NCBI RefSeq assembly: GCF_913053745.1
Contig: NZ_CAJXGF010000021.1
Coordinates: 1 to 39,241 of the forward strand
Source of the DNA: an uncultured Nitratireductor sp.
GTDB taxonomy: Bacteria > Pseudomonadota > Alphaproteobacteria > Rhizobiales > Rhizobiaceae
DNA length: 39,241 nt
Reading direction: 5' to 3'
Shown here piece after piece: positions 9,833 to 18,841 of this stretch. The position numbers and the translations under genes were made by a program. How positions within the stretch are numbered: the stretch's first letter is position 1; every line of letters begins with the position of its first letter. The notes below the pieces were generated by a model. It did not search any database. It had not been told where the DNA came from and worked only from the letters and a program-made list of their open reading frames with translations.

Positions 9833-9847
9833 TCCTTATTATAAGGA
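9833..9847. promoter_or_regulatory. Palindromic operator candidate before marR
   Basis: TCCTTATTATAAGGA is a perfect 7-1-7 palindrome whose right edge lies 10 bases before the marR start. It is AT-rich, unlike its surroundings, and sits in the region shared by marR and the divergent M3 peptidase. MarR repressors usually bind palindromes of this size in their own promoters, so it is a good candidate for autoregulation. Confidence 0.5.
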
Positions 9848-9857
9848 TCCATACGAT

Positions 9858-10337
9858 ATGGCGCATCCTGTCAATCCGGAATCTTTCGGCTTTCTGGTAA
9901 CCGACATCTATCGCCTGATCCGAGGCACAATGGACCGTGCCATTGCCGATGCGGGCATCGGCGTAACGCCCGGCGAAGCGCGCACACTCGTGCATGCGGC
10001 ACGTGCGGGTGCCGTCCGGCAGAATGTTCTGGCCGAGCGCATGGGCGTCGAAGCCATGACCCTCAGCGGTTATCTCGACCGGTTGGAAGCGCGAGCGCTG
10101 GTTCGCCGTGCGAACGACCCGAAGGACCGGCGGGCCAAGCTGGTCGAACTCACTGATGCGGCCGATGGCGTTCTTCTGGCGATCGATCGGGTCGGAGCCG
10201 AGGTGCGCAAGAAAGCGGCGGGCTCCCTCAGCCAAACGGAATGGGACGCCATGCTGGATCAGCTCAAGATCGTGCGGGCCAATCTCGCGTCCTTGTCGCA
10301 GAAACCGGGCAATGCCCGCGTGGAGGAGCGCATATGA
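9858..10337 (+). CDS. MarR family transcriptional regulator
   Basis: This 159-aa protein has the MarR winged-helix architecture. The recognition helix and wing are visible in LAERMGVEAMTLSGYLDRLE and the following LVRRANDPKDRRAKLVELT, where the DPKDRRAK wing motif is typical of the family. Flanking helices provide dimerisation. It is coupled to the next gene by an ATGA overlap (10334-10337), so it very likely represses the downstream MFS exporter in response to a toxic or aromatic compound. A perfect palindrome lies just upstream of its start. The inducing ligand is unknown. Confidence 0.92.
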   Translation: MAHPVNPESFGFLVTDIYRLIRGTMDRAIADAGIGVTPGEARTLVHAARAGAVRQNVLAERMGVEAMTLSGYLDRLEARALVRRANDPKDRRAKLVELTDAADGVLLAIDRVGAEVRKKAAGSLSQTEWDAMLDQLKIVRANLASLSQKPGNARVEERI

Positions 10338-11593
10338 ACGTGCGTGCCGATGCCCCGGGTCAAGATGTCTCGCCGCTCATGAGCGAGCGGCGTGTCAGCA
10401 TTATCGGTGCGATGCTGGTTGCGCTGGGGCCCGTATCCATGGCCCTTTTCACGCCCGCCTTGCCTCAAATCGTCCAGGCGTTTGGCACCACGGAAGCGGC
10501 GGTCAAGATGACCATATCGCTTTATTTCGCCGGCTTTGCATTTGCGCAGCTTTTTTGCGGTCCACTATCCGACGGACTGGGCCGCAAGCCCGTCACTTTT
10601 GCATTCATAGGCATTTATGTCGTGGCGAGCCTCATCGCATTGATGTCGCCCAACATCGAAATACTTATCGCGGCGCGGTTCCTTCAAGGTTTCGGCGCGG
10701 CCGTGGGTGTCGCCGTATCGCGTGCTGTCGTGCGCGATCTTTTCACCCATGAAAGCTCCGCCCGCATCATGAACCTGATCGGCATTATCCTGGCGATCGG
10801 CCCCGCATTCGCCCCGACCCTGGGCGGGCTGACAATGCAGCTGGCCGGCTGGCATGCGATTTTCGTTCTTATGCTGGTTGCCGGGACGATCATTGCCCTG
10901 GTCGTGCATTTTTGCATGCGCGAGACGGTCGAGCGCGACGTTTCGCGCATCAGCCCCAGGGCCCTCGTTCATTCCTACGGGCTCCTTCTCGGCAATGCCT
11001 ACTTCATGCTGTCGAGCCTCGTTATCGCCGGCGCTGTGGGCGCCCTCTATACGCAGGCGACCGTTCTGCCCTTCATTCTGATGAGCCGCGTCGGGCTCAC
11101 GCCAGCAGAGTTCGGTTTCGGCATGCTGGCGCAATCGGGTATGTATTTCATCGGTGCCGTTGCGGCGCGGATTCTGATGAGATCGCTCGGAGCCTACAAA
11201 CTTGTGCCCATCGGCCTGGTCGCAATCGGAACCGGAAGCGCGCTTCTGATTTTCTCGCTTAGCCTCTTCGAACCGAGTTTCATTGGCGTGATGGGGCCGG
11301 TAGGGATTTACGCTTTCGGCATCGCTTTCGTCATGCCCGCCATGATGACGGCGGGTCTGGCACCGTTCCCGCGCATTGCGGGTTCGGCGTCCTCGCTCAC
11401 CGGTTTTCTACAGATGGGCACCGGGCTTGCGGGCGGCAGCATCGCCGCACTTATCGGCGATCCGGTTCTGGCAATGTTGCTCATCATCCCGACGCTGGGA
11501 ACCGCCGCGATCGTTTCATGGCTGATCTGGAACAGATTGCCGGAGCCGACATTGGCCACAGCCTTGCGTCCGAGCCCTCCCGGACCCGTCTAG
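10334..11593 (+). CDS. MFS transporter, Bcr/CflA multidrug efflux type
   Basis: This 419-aa inner-membrane protein has about twelve hydrophobic segments. The early FTPALPQIVQAFGTTEAAVKMT and GPLSDGLGRKPV segments are the signature of the Bcr/CflA drug:proton antiporter branch of the major facilitator superfamily. The start at 10334 is chosen for GGAGG at 10323-10327 and the ATGA overlap with the marR stop. A frame extending to 10241 is only the marR coding region read in another frame. The pairing with a MarR regulator suggests inducible export of a toxic compound; substrate unknown. Confidence 0.9.
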   Translation: MNVRADAPGQDVSPLMSERRVSIIGAMLVALGPVSMALFTPALPQIVQAFGTTEAAVKMTISLYFAGFAFAQLFCGPLSDGLGRKPVTFAFIGIYVVASLIALMSPNIEILIAARFLQGFGAAVGVAVSRAVVRDLFTHESSARIMNLIGIILAIGPAFAPTLGGLTMQLAGWHAIFVLMLVAGTIIALVVHFCMRETVERDVSRISPRALVHSYGLLLGNAYFMLSSLVIAGAVGALYTQATVLPFILMSRVGLTPAEFGFGMLAQSGMYFIGAVAARILMRSLGAYKLVPIGLVAIGTGSALLIFSLSLFEPSFIGVMGPVGIYAFGIAFVMPAMMTAGLAPFPRIAGSASSLTGFLQMGTGLAGGSIAALIGDPVLAMLLIIPTLGTAAIVSWLIWNRLPEPTLATALRPSPPGPV

Positions 11594-11600
11594 AGGTCCG

Positions 11601-12245
11601 CTAATCGAGTTCGGGCCGCTCGAAATCGCCGGTCTCTGGGTTCATCGCCCACAACTCGCCGTTCGAAATGTCGAACCATGCACCGTGCAGGGACAGTTTG
11701 CCCTTGTCCTCCAGGATTTTCACGCAGGGGAAGCTGCGCAGATTCTGGATCTGATACCGAATGGAGATGCGCTCGAGTGCCGTTTGGCGTTCGGCTTGCG
11801 TCATCAGCGCATTTTCGGAAAGCGCCTCGGCTGCCGGGGCAACGAGACCCATCCACTTGCCAATGAAGTCACCTGGCGAGAGCGGTTCGGACGAGGGGTT
11901 GAGTGCTGCGCCGATGCCGCCGCAGCGGCCATGGCCCATCACCACGATATGCTTCACCTTGAGGCTTTGCACCGCGAATTCGAGCGCCGCCGATGTGCCG
12001 TGATGCTGGTCGTCCGGTGCATAGGGCGGAACGAGATTGGCCACGTTGCGCACCACGAAGAGTTCGCCGGGCCCGCAATCGAAGATCGTTTCCGGAGCGG
12101 CGCGGGAATCGCAGCATGCAATGACCATGGTTTGCGGGGATTGGCCTTCCTTGGCCAATGAACGATAGCGGTCGCTTTCAGCGCTGTAACGGCCCGCCAT
12201 GAAGTTGCGGTAGCCGGAGATAAGGCGTTCTGGCAGATAGGTCAT
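11601..12245 (-). CDS. Beta-class carbonic anhydrase
   Basis: A 214-aa beta-carbonic anhydrase, which interconverts CO2 and bicarbonate in the cytoplasm. Zinc and catalytic residues are visible: the CxDxR motif (C44, D46, R48) in VIACCDSR, then H105 and C108 in GHGRCGG. The start MTYLPERLISGY at 12245 is preceded by a GAGAG ribosome-binding site; an upstream in-frame TTG at 12281 is less likely. It faces the MFS gene convergently, with seven bases between stops. Length and motifs are complete. Confidence 0.93.
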   Translation of the reverse strand: MTYLPERLISGYRNFMAGRYSAESDRYRSLAKEGQSPQTMVIACCDSRAAPETIFDCGPGELFVVRNVANLVPPYAPDDQHHGTSAALEFAVQSLKVKHIVVMGHGRCGGIGAALNPSSEPLSPGDFIGKWMGLVAPAAEALSENALMTQAERQTALERISIRYQIQNLRSFPCVKILEDKGKLSLHGAWFDISNGELWAMNPETGDFERPELD

Positions 12246-12311
12246 GGGCTCTCGAATAACGGCAAAACGCGTGGTGGGCAATCCGGATTATGCTTCCAGT
12301 GTCCCGTTCGC

Positions 12312-13205
12312 TCAGGGCGAGACGGCAAGGGGGTCCGAGACACGTTCTATTTCGATTGTTGCCTGTGGCCTCGTCAGAATCTGTCGGTCGGTTTCGAGCA
12401 TCAACTCGTCGGAGCCGCGTTCGATGGCCTTGTTAAGAATTGCGACCACCGATCCTGTGGTTTTGGCAAGCGCTTCTTCTCTGGTTTCGCCGGCGAGCAG
12501 GCGCGCGAGATAGAGCGCCGCCGTCAGGTCGCCGGTTCCGTTGGGCGCTTTGGGTATGCTGTCATGCGCTGCGCGCAGGACACCCGTTTCGCCCACAAGC
12601 AGGTTCGCAAGTCGGTCGTCGCTGCTCGCGGGAGCGGAAGTTACCATCACCTCGACGGGTGGCGCTCGACGCGCCGCGCGGATGGCTGTTTCCGTACCGT
12701 CGATGTCCGTACCGGTGAGCCATGCAAGCTCGTAGCGATTGGGCGTCGTGATATCGGCCAACGGCAACAGCCGGTCGCGGATGGCGGCTGCTGTCGCCTC
12801 CGGCACGTAAAGGCCGCCTTTGTCGCCCAGAACCGGATCGCAGACATAGCGCGCCCGCGGGTTGCGCGCCTTCAGGGTTTGAACGAGTCCGGCGATTGCC
12901 GCAGTCTGTTCCGGTCCGCCGAGATAACCTGTCAGGATGGCCGAGACCTCGTTCAGCCACGGCGCGCGCTCAAGGTCGTTTATGAAGCGTGCGAACTGAG
13001 TCGCATCCGGAACGATGCGTGTGGCGGGGCCGTGTCCCGGATGCCACGGCAGGATCACGGTCGGCACTGCCCAGACCGGAAAGCCGAGCGCTTCCAGCGT
13101 AAAAACGGCCGCGCGATTGCCCACGCTGCCGCGCGCAACATGGCTTGAAATGACGATCACGGCGCGCCCCTGGCCGCGGTTCTGTGTGTCGGTGGTGTTG
13201 TCCAT
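12312..13205 (-). CDS. pdxY: Pyridoxal kinase PdxY
   Basis: A 297-aa PfkB/ribokinase-superfamily pyridoxal kinase that phosphorylates pyridoxal to PLP in the vitamin B6 salvage route. Recognisable segments are SSHVARGSVGNRAAV at the N-terminus, PGHGPATRI, YVCDPVLGDKGGLYVP in the nucleotide-binding region, and GTGDLTAALYLARLL, where the Asp of GTGD is the catalytic base. I use the ATG at 13205; it overlaps the stop of the upstream small membrane-protein gene by one base (TAATG), so the two are translationally coupled. PdxY and PdxK are close relatives; the motif set favours PdxY. Confidence 0.9.
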   Translation of the reverse strand: MDNTTDTQNRGQGRAVIVISSHVARGSVGNRAAVFTLEALGFPVWAVPTVILPWHPGHGPATRIVPDATQFARFINDLERAPWLNEVSAILTGYLGGPEQTAAIAGLVQTLKARNPRARYVCDPVLGDKGGLYVPEATAAAIRDRLLPLADITTPNRYELAWLTGTDIDGTETAIRAARRAPPVEVMVTSAPASSDDRLANLLVGETGVLRAAHDSIPKAPNGTGDLTAALYLARLLAGETREEALAKTTGSVVAILNKAIERGSDELMLETDRQILTRPQATIEIERVSDPLAVSP

Positions 13206-13456
13206 TATCCGCCAATGATGCCGAAAACGTATAGGAGGAGCCAAAGGATGAGTGCAGTCAGGGCCGTCACCGCGATGGCCCGGCCGATGCGTGTTCCCCA
13301 CAATTCGATGGGGTCGCTCTGTTCCGCGTCGCTGGCTGCGATGTGATCGCGGGCGCGCGTCATCATGGAACTGCCTTCGCTCTCGCGGCTGACCCGGTCG
13401 AGGATGCGACGCGATTCCGTTTCCGCCCGTTCATCCCGTTTCTGTGCTGATCCCAT
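13205..13456 (-). CDS. Small single-pass membrane protein upstream of pdxY
   Basis: An 83-aa protein with a charged, Arg/Glu-rich N-terminal half and one clear C-terminal transmembrane helix (AVTALTALILWLLLYVFGII), ending two residues later. No family is recognised. It is transcribed just before pdxY and shares one base with its start codon, so both belong to one operon. A tail-anchored topology with a cytosolic N-terminal region is likely. Its function and any link to B6 metabolism are unknown. Confidence 0.7.
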   Translation of the reverse strand: MGSAQKRDERAETESRRILDRVSRESEGSSMMTRARDHIAASDAEQSDPIELWGTRIGRAIAVTALTALILWLLLYVFGIIGG

Positions 13457-13591
13457 GCGAAAACCCGTTGCAGTGCGGTCCCAGTACGTGCATGTCGACC
13501 GTACATCATGGAGCCGCTGATCGGAATTGGTTTCCTATCAGTGGTCCATGTTCTAATGTCGCCAGAGCCAATCTTCCGGAGGTGCTCCTTC

Positions 13592-14230
13592 ATGTCGACT
13601 GACAAGTCGCTCGCCGTCGTTTCCTCGCGCGGTCTTTTTTCCGTTCTGGCCCTTTGCCTAATGCTGCCGCTTTTGTCGGCCTGCGGGTTCAACACCATCC
13701 CGACGCGTGAAGAGCAGGCCAAGGCGGCCTGGAGCGAGGTGCTGAATCAGTATCAACGCCGCGCCGATCTCATTCCCAATCTGGTCGAAACGGTGAAGGG
13801 TTACGCCGCGCAGGAACGCGACGTTCTTGAAGGCGTCGTCGAGGCGCGCGCGCGAGCCACTCAGGTGCAGATCTCGCCGGATATGCTCAGCGATCCTGAA
13901 GCTTTCCAGGCCTTTCAGGAAAGCCAGGCGGGCCTCTCCGGCGCGCTGTCGCGTCTTTTGGCTGTTGTCGAAAACTATCCGGATCTGAAATCCAGTCAGA
14001 ATTTCCTGGCCCTGCAGGCGCAACTCGAGGGCACGGAAAACCGCATCGCGGTCGCCCGGCGCGACTATATTGAGGCGGTGCGCCTTTATAACACTTCATT
14101 GAAGACGCTGCCCTCCATGCTGTGGGCGATGTTCTGGTTTACCGGCAACGAACCCTACGAGACCTTCACCATTCCGGACGACAAGATGGATGTGCCGTCG
14201 GTAGACTTTGGCGCCGGAAACGGCGGCTGA
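13592..14230 (+). CDS. lemA: LemA family lipoprotein
   Basis: A 212-aa LemA-type protein. The N-terminus is a lipoprotein signal with lipobox LLSAC (C31), so the mature protein is probably lipid-anchored. The LemA core follows: WSEVLNQYQRRADLIPNLVETVKGYA and a long helical region ending LYNTSLKTLPSMLW. The start at 13592 is preceded by GGAGG; the frame continues upstream to 13508 without support. It is the first gene of a three-gene unit with two TPM-domain proteins, a conserved arrangement in many proteobacteria. The molecular role of LemA is poorly defined. Confidence 0.92.
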   Translation: MSTDKSLAVVSSRGLFSVLALCLMLPLLSACGFNTIPTREEQAKAAWSEVLNQYQRRADLIPNLVETVKGYAAQERDVLEGVVEARARATQVQISPDMLSDPEAFQAFQESQAGLSGALSRLLAVVENYPDLKSSQNFLALQAQLEGTENRIAVARRDYIEAVRLYNTSLKTLPSMLWAMFWFTGNEPYETFTIPDDKMDVPSVDFGAGNGG

Positions 14231-14243
14231 CGGAGGCTGGTGC

Positions 14244-15080
14244 ATGGGGGAGGCCGTTCTGCGTGTGTTGATCGCGCCTGCGCGCCGGGGCATTCCCAAG
14301 GCGCTCATGACCGGTCTGGCCGTGATGCTCGTAGCGTCCGCGCTTGCCGCTGCGCTTCCTCAGCTCACCGGCCGGGTGGTCGACAATGCCGACATCCTCG
14401 ATGCGGCAACCGAAGCCTCGCTGACCGAGCGGCTTGAGGCTTTCGAGCAAAGATCTTCCGATCAGATTGTCGTCGCCACAATCCGCAGCCTCGACGGAGA
14501 GGCGTTGGAGCCGTTCGCCAACCGACTGTTTCGCGCCTGGGGCCTGGGACAGGCGGGCGAGGACAACGGCGTCCTGCTTCTCGTTGCGCTCGACGACCGG
14601 AAAATGCGCATCGAAGTGGGCTACGGGCTCGAGGGCACGCTGACGGATCTGCACTCCAAGCTTATCATCGAGAACACCATGGTTCCGGCTTTCCGCGCCG
14701 GTGATTTCTCCACCGGCATCAGCGATGCCGTCGACGATATCGTCATGGTTCTGGAAGGCAACGCTGCCGAGCTGGAGGCCCGTGCCAGGCGCAACCGGCA
14801 GGAGGACAACGGTCTTCCGTGGCCCGTCATCCTGTTCTTCATCGTGTGGAGCACATTCTTTTTCGGCGGTTTCGCCATGGCGTTCCTGCCACCGATCTTT
14901 GGCCGGAAAATCGGACCGAAGCGCTATAAATGGTTGGGAATGACGGTGGATTACAACAAGTCGAGCATTGGATCGCCCGGCGGGCGTTCATCCGGCGGCT
15001 GGTCGTCCAGCAGCGGTGGCGGTGGCTTTTCCGGCGGTGGCGGTTCGTCCGGCGGCGGCGGCGCTTCGGGGAGCTGGTAG
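14244..15080 (+). CDS. TPM domain protein (YgcG-like), Gly/Ser-rich tail
   Basis: A 278-aa membrane protein. A hydrophobic N-terminal segment (about residues 20-37) is followed by a TPM domain (LTGRVVDNADILDAATE through LIIENTMVPAFRAGDFSTGI, about 40-170). Then come a transmembrane helix (WPVILFFIVWSTFFFGGFAM) and a C-terminal tail made almost only of Gly and Ser ending GASGSW, which is typical of YgcG proteins. GGAGG stands before the ATG at 14244. TPM proteins are envelope-associated; phosphatase activity has been reported for plant and bacterial members, but the role here is not shown. It lies between lemA and a second TPM gene. Confidence 0.9.
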   Translation: MGEAVLRVLIAPARRGIPKALMTGLAVMLVASALAAALPQLTGRVVDNADILDAATEASLTERLEAFEQRSSDQIVVATIRSLDGEALEPFANRLFRAWGLGQAGEDNGVLLLVALDDRKMRIEVGYGLEGTLTDLHSKLIIENTMVPAFRAGDFSTGISDAVDDIVMVLEGNAAELEARARRNRQEDNGLPWPVILFFIVWSTFFFGGFAMAFLPPIFGRKIGPKRYKWLGMTVDYNKSSIGSPGGRSSGGWSSSSGGGGFSGGGGSSGGGGASGSW

Positions 15081-15081
15081 A

Positions 15082-15726
15082 ATGATGCGACGGATCAACA
15101 GACTTTCGAGCGCGGAACATGCGCGCATCGCCCGGGCCATCGGAGATGCCGAACGCAACACGTCGGGCGAAATCTACTGCGTGTTGGCGCGGTCCAGCGA
15201 TCCCTATCTTTATCCCGCCTGCCTTATCGTCGCTCTCGCGATTCTCATTCTCGGACCGTTTTTGGCGCTCGCTTTGCGGCATTGGTGGATTCCGGTCGAT
15301 CCGGTGATCTTCGCGGTCGCACAACTCGCCGCCTTCGCTGCCGCTGCCGCGCTTGTGGTTGCGTTCAATGGGTTGCGGGTGGCGTTGATTCCAAAGGCGC
15401 TGAAATACCGTCGCGCGCATGACAATGCTCAGAACCAGTTCTTCGCCCACAACATACATGTGACCGACCGGCGGACCGGCGTTCTTGTTTTTGTTTCCCT
15501 GGCGGAACGCTATGTGGAAATCGTTGCGGATCACGAAATCGACGTCTGTGTGGATCAAAGTGTCTGGAACGAGGGTGTTGCGCTGATGTTGGACCACGCG
15601 CGTCGCGGCACGCTCGCCGACGGGTTCGTCGAGACCGTGACCTACGCTGGCGAGGTGCTTTCCCGGCATTTTCCCGCCGGGCGACTTAATCCCAACGAAA
15701 TCGAAGACCGTTTGACGGAAATCTGA
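15082..15726 (+). CDS. TPM domain-containing membrane protein
   Basis: A 214-aa protein starting one base after the stop of the preceding TPM gene. The N-terminal helix (LSSAEHARIARAIGDAERNTSGEIYCVL) is followed by two transmembrane segments at about residues 45-70 and 78-100, and a C-terminal TPM-like half with GVLVFVSLAERYVEIVADHEID and a final helical region. It completes the lemA-TPM-TPM operon. ATGs at 15082 and 15085 are both possible starts; a frame running back to 14968 is a shadow of the Gly-rich tail of the previous gene. Confidence 0.87.
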   Translation: MMRRINRLSSAEHARIARAIGDAERNTSGEIYCVLARSSDPYLYPACLIVALAILILGPFLALALRHWWIPVDPVIFAVAQLAAFAAAAALVVAFNGLRVALIPKALKYRRAHDNAQNQFFAHNIHVTDRRTGVLVFVSLAERYVEIVADHEIDVCVDQSVWNEGVALMLDHARRGTLADGFVETVTYAGEVLSRHFPAGRLNPNEIEDRLTEI

Positions 15727-15814
15727 GCGCTTTTGGGCCATTTGCGTGCGGCCGCAAAGATGAGCGCTCTAATGCTTGCGCATGTCGACCCGACGCAGCT
15801 ATGGTTAAAAAACT

Positions 15815-16321
15815 ATGAACACGCTGACGATCGACATCAGACGAGCTGAGCCGAACGACGCCGATGCCGTGGCCGAGGTCCACGACAGCGCATGGCGCGG
15901 CGCCTATACCGGCATCATCCCTTATCAGGCGCTGGGGCGCATGATCGGTCGGCGTGGACCGCGCTGGTGGGGCAATGCGATTCGCCGCTCTGCCACGGTT
16001 CTTGTGATCGAAATCGGCGGAGAGATTGCCGGCTATGCGACATTGGGGCGCAATCGCGCCCGCGAACTGACGCAGGAAGGCGAAATCTACGAGCTTTATC
16101 TGCGGCCGGAATATCAGGGTATAGGACTCGGCCGTCGCCTTTTCCAGGCGGCGCGAGACATGCTCGAGGCACACGGTCTCAAGGGGCTGGTCGTCTGGGC
16201 TCTGGAAGATAACGAGACCGCGCTGGCGTTCTATTCAGGTGCCGGCGGACGCGACATAGCCGAAGGTGTCGAAGTCTTCGAGCATCGTGCGCTGCGCAAA
16301 CTCGCTTTCGTCTGGGATTAG
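15815..16321 (+). CDS. GNAT family N-acetyltransferase
   Basis: A 168-aa acetyltransferase of the GNAT fold. The acetyl-CoA binding motif A is visible as LYLRPEYQGIGLGRRLFQAARDML (about residues 92-115; Q/R-x-x-G-x-G/A signature in QGIGLG). The N-terminus has the usual RRAEPNDADAVAEVH opening, and the C-terminal NETALAFYSGAGG segment is the conserved motif B region. Acetyl-CoA-dependent acetylation of an amine is expected, but the acceptor is unknown. It stands alone, 88 bases after the TPM gene. Confidence 0.9.
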   Translation: MNTLTIDIRRAEPNDADAVAEVHDSAWRGAYTGIIPYQALGRMIGRRGPRWWGNAIRRSATVLVIEIGGEIAGYATLGRNRARELTQEGEIYELYLRPEYQGIGLGRRLFQAARDMLEAHGLKGLVVWALEDNETALAFYSGAGGRDIAEGVEVFEHRALRKLAFVWD

Positions 16322-16526
16322 AGGCGGAACGTCTGGAGTCCGTCTTTGGCGCGACGTGGCATAGTGTCAAATTTTTGCACTGCACCATTCGCTGCATTGC
16401 CATGCAGGCCGTGACGCGATAAAGCGGCAGCCATCCATTTCCGGGCTGCCCCGTCCGGCTGGCCTTGTCGGCCGCCTTGCCGGTCTTCGGCAGCCATAAC
16501 CTGCCAGAACAAAGGTTGCTTTCTCC

Positions 16527-17060
16527 ATGCGCATAGACGCCATCTCCACCGGTGACAATCCGCCGGAAGACGTGAACGTCATCATCGAGGTCCCGGTTGG
16601 CGGTCAGCCGATCAAGTACGAGATGGACAAGAACTCCGGTACGCTGGTCGTCGACCGTTTCCTCTACACGCCGATGACCTATCCGGGCAATTACGGTTTC
16701 GTGCCGCATACCCTGTCCGACGATGGCGATCCGATCGACGTTCTGGTGTGTAACACCCGCCAGCTCATCCCCGGCTGCGTCATCAATGTGCGTCCGATCG
16801 GCGTCCTCATAATGGAAGACAATTCCGGGCAGGACGAGAAGATCATCGCTGTCCCGTCGCCGCACCTGACACGACGCTACGAAAGCGTCAAGAATTTCAC
16901 CGACCTGCCGGAAATCACACTGCAGCAGATCCAGCACTTTTTCGAACACTACAAGGATCTCGAGCCCGGCAAATGGGTCAAAATCGGCGACTGGATGGAT
17001 GCGGACGCCGCCCGAAAACTGATCGTCGAAGCCGTCGAACGGGCCAAGGCAAGCGCGTAG
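16527..17060 (+). CDS. ppa: Inorganic pyrophosphatase (family I)
   Basis: A 177-aa soluble pyrophosphatase that hydrolyses PPi to phosphate and so drives biosynthetic reactions. The family I signature [10 protein letters not shown] near residue 66-75 carries the metal-binding aspartates. Other conserved blocks are [33 protein letters not shown] and the late [17 protein letters not shown]. Length and motifs match the hexameric bacterial enzyme. The 205-bp upstream region contains no gene. It converges on a secreted-protein gene with 17 bases between stops. Confidence 0.96.
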   Translation: MRIDAISTGDNPPEDVNVIIEVPVGGQPIKYEMDKNSGTLVVDRFLYTPMTYPGNYGFVPHTLSDDGDPIDVLVCNTRQLIPGCVINVRPIGVLIMEDNSGQDEKIIAVPSPHLTRRYESVKNFTDLPEITLQQIQHFFEHYKDLEPGKWVKIGDWMDADAARKLIVEAVERAKASA

Positions 17061-17077
17061 ACGAAAGGGCCTGCGGC

Positions 17078-17686
17078 TCAGCCGTCATCGCCACCCGCAC
17101 TCATCGGGGCGGGAACGTCGCCGGCGTCGACGACCGGCTGATCCGCCCCGCAAGCGAAATCGTTGGCCTGCCCATCGGCGATGCGGCGGGCTTTCTCGTT
17201 GGCGTTTTCGTTGCCGGTCGCCACGACGTAGCCGATCACGCAACCCTCGCGCCCGAAGACCTGCCCGACCTTTTCGACCACCAGTACCTCGATCTTGTCG
17301 CCAACGCCCAGACCGTCGTCCACGAACCAGCGATGGATCGTCGCGAAGGGCCATTTGCGATCGCCATCGCTCATGATGCGCCATTCGATGGTCGATCCGG
17401 TCGAGTTGAAGCCAGCAAAGCTTTCCCATTCCGGCGCAAGGTCACCATCCGGCGGAAAGCCGTAGAAAATCGACTCGCGCGCATCGCCATAGTAGATGAG
17501 CACAGGATAACCGCGCCATCCCGTGCAGACGAAGTTGATCCAATCGCCGGGATCGTCACCCGCTGGGGCGGCAAAGGCGGCGCAATTCTCCTGCGTGTCC
17601 ACCTCGGTATAGGCGCTTTCGATATCGGCGGCCTGAGCTGCGCCAGCAAGTGCGGCGGCCAGGAATCCCGTCAATGCCAGTCGCAT
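17078..17686 (-). CDS. Secreted hypothetical protein
   Basis: A 202-aa protein with a classical Sec signal peptide (MRLALTGFLAAALAGAAQA, cleavage likely after AQA). The start at 17686 has GAGGAGG upstream; the frame continues to 17737 without support. The mature part is acidic and Trp-rich with several Cys residues, and the segments WRGYPVLIYYGDARESI and EGCVIGYVVATGNENANEKAR are suggestive of a small periplasmic beta-rich domain. I do not recognise a family and infer only export to the periplasm. Confidence 0.75.
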   Translation of the reverse strand: MRLALTGFLAAALAGAAQAADIESAYTEVDTQENCAAFAAPAGDDPGDWINFVCTGWRGYPVLIYYGDARESIFYGFPPDGDLAPEWESFAGFNSTGSTIEWRIMSDGDRKWPFATIHRWFVDDGLGVGDKIEVLVVEKVGQVFGREGCVIGYVVATGNENANEKARRIADGQANDFACGADQPVVDAGDVPAPMSAGGDDG

Positions 17687-17742
17687 GGGCGATGTTCCTC
17701 CTCGTAAGGCGCGGCAAGCATAGACGTTTTTTTCCATAGCGC

Positions 17743-18069
17743 CTATCGCTGCGCGGTGAGCATCGTGAGGCGGGCGATGAGTTCGTCGCGCTCGCCCTTT
17801 ATCTCCACTGTTTTGAGGCGTGAGGTTTTTCCGCCGGTAACCGAAACGGCACTCGCGGAAACGCCGAGCTGCTTGGCGAGCAACTTTTCGAGGGCCGCAT
17901 TGGCTTTCCCGTTCTCCGGCGCTGCGCGTATGCGCAACTTTAAACGGCTTCGGCCATCCACTGTCTCTGTTGCGCCCTCGATTGCGTCGCGCGAGGACTT
18001 GGGCGTGAGGCGCACGAAGAGTTCCAATCCGCCATCGACCATTCGGTAGAAGCAGGGCGGATTCGTCAC
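17743..18069 (-). CDS. DUF167 (YggU) family protein
   Basis: A 108-aa protein with the DUF167 signature LKLRIRAAPENGKANAALEKLLAKQLG and the following VSVTGGKTSRLKTVEI. The fold is a small alpha/beta domain of unknown biochemical function. It lies downstream of the YggT gene on the same strand with about 146 bases between them. The YggT-DUF167 neighbourhood is commonly conserved in proteobacteria. Confidence 0.9.
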   Translation of the reverse strand: MTNPPCFYRMVDGGLELFVRLTPKSSRDAIEGATETVDGRSRLKLRIRAAPENGKANAALEKLLAKQLGVSASAVSVTGGKTSRLKTVEIKGERDELIARLTMLTAQR

Positions 18070-18215
18070 GGATCAGGGCGTGCTGAGGTCCGCGCCCGGA
18101 GCGGCAGAAAATGGCATTCTTCGCACCTTTGGCGCTCGGGTGCCCGCATACGGATTCTGATCCGGTTTTCGAAAGGCGCCATTCTCGTCTCGCTCAGCCT
18201 CGATCCGAGAAGAGC

Positions 18216-18506
18216 TTAGAGAAGCGCGGGAGCGATCGTTGTGAGGATGAACTGCCGAAGGAAGAACAGCGCCAGCAGCAGAATGATCGGCGAAATATCG
18301 ATGCCGCCCAGATCCGGAAGAAGGTTGCGGATCGGCCGCAGCGCCGGCTCCGTTACACGGAAAAGGAAGTTGCCGATCGAACCGACGAACTGGTTGCGTG
18401 GATTGACAACGTTGAAGGCGTAGAGCCAGGAAAAGATTGCAGAGGCGATGATCAGCCACCAATAGATGTCGAGCGCCATGATGATGGTCTGGATAAGCGC
18501 GAGCAT
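18216..18506 (-). CDS. YggT family membrane protein
   Basis: A 96-aa inner-membrane protein with two hydrophobic helices, the first [15 protein letters not shown] and the second near the C-terminus ([17 protein letters not shown]). The intervening [24 protein letters not shown] is the YggT signature. The ATG at 18506 has AGGAG upstream; the frame extending to 18659 is unlikely to be translated. YggT proteins have been linked to cell shape, osmotic tolerance or divisome-related functions in various bacteria, but a precise role is not settled. Confidence 0.92.
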   Translation of the reverse strand: MLALIQTIIMALDIYWWLIIASAIFSWLYAFNVVNPRNQFVGSIGNFLFRVTEPALRPIRNLLPDLGGIDISPIILLLALFFLRQFILTTIAPALL

Positions 18507-18765
18507 GCCGATCTCCTGGCCCGTGTTAAGCGCGGCAGCGGGAAGCGAGGAACAAGCCGTTGCCTGCTTCACATGCCGGGAATTTTGCGACATGTAGCCA
18601 CTGCCGGCGCATGCGGCAAGTCTGGCCTGTGTTTTTAAGCTCCGGGAACGCGCAAACACGCTTCTTTATCATCGCTTGGGGGCGGTTCGCACTCATGGCG
18701 ATCCCGCGAGTTGGCTTCTTGACAGGCCGAGGGCGGCGGACCTAAATGCTGGCCACCGGCGAAAC

Positions 18766-18841
<76 letters not shown>

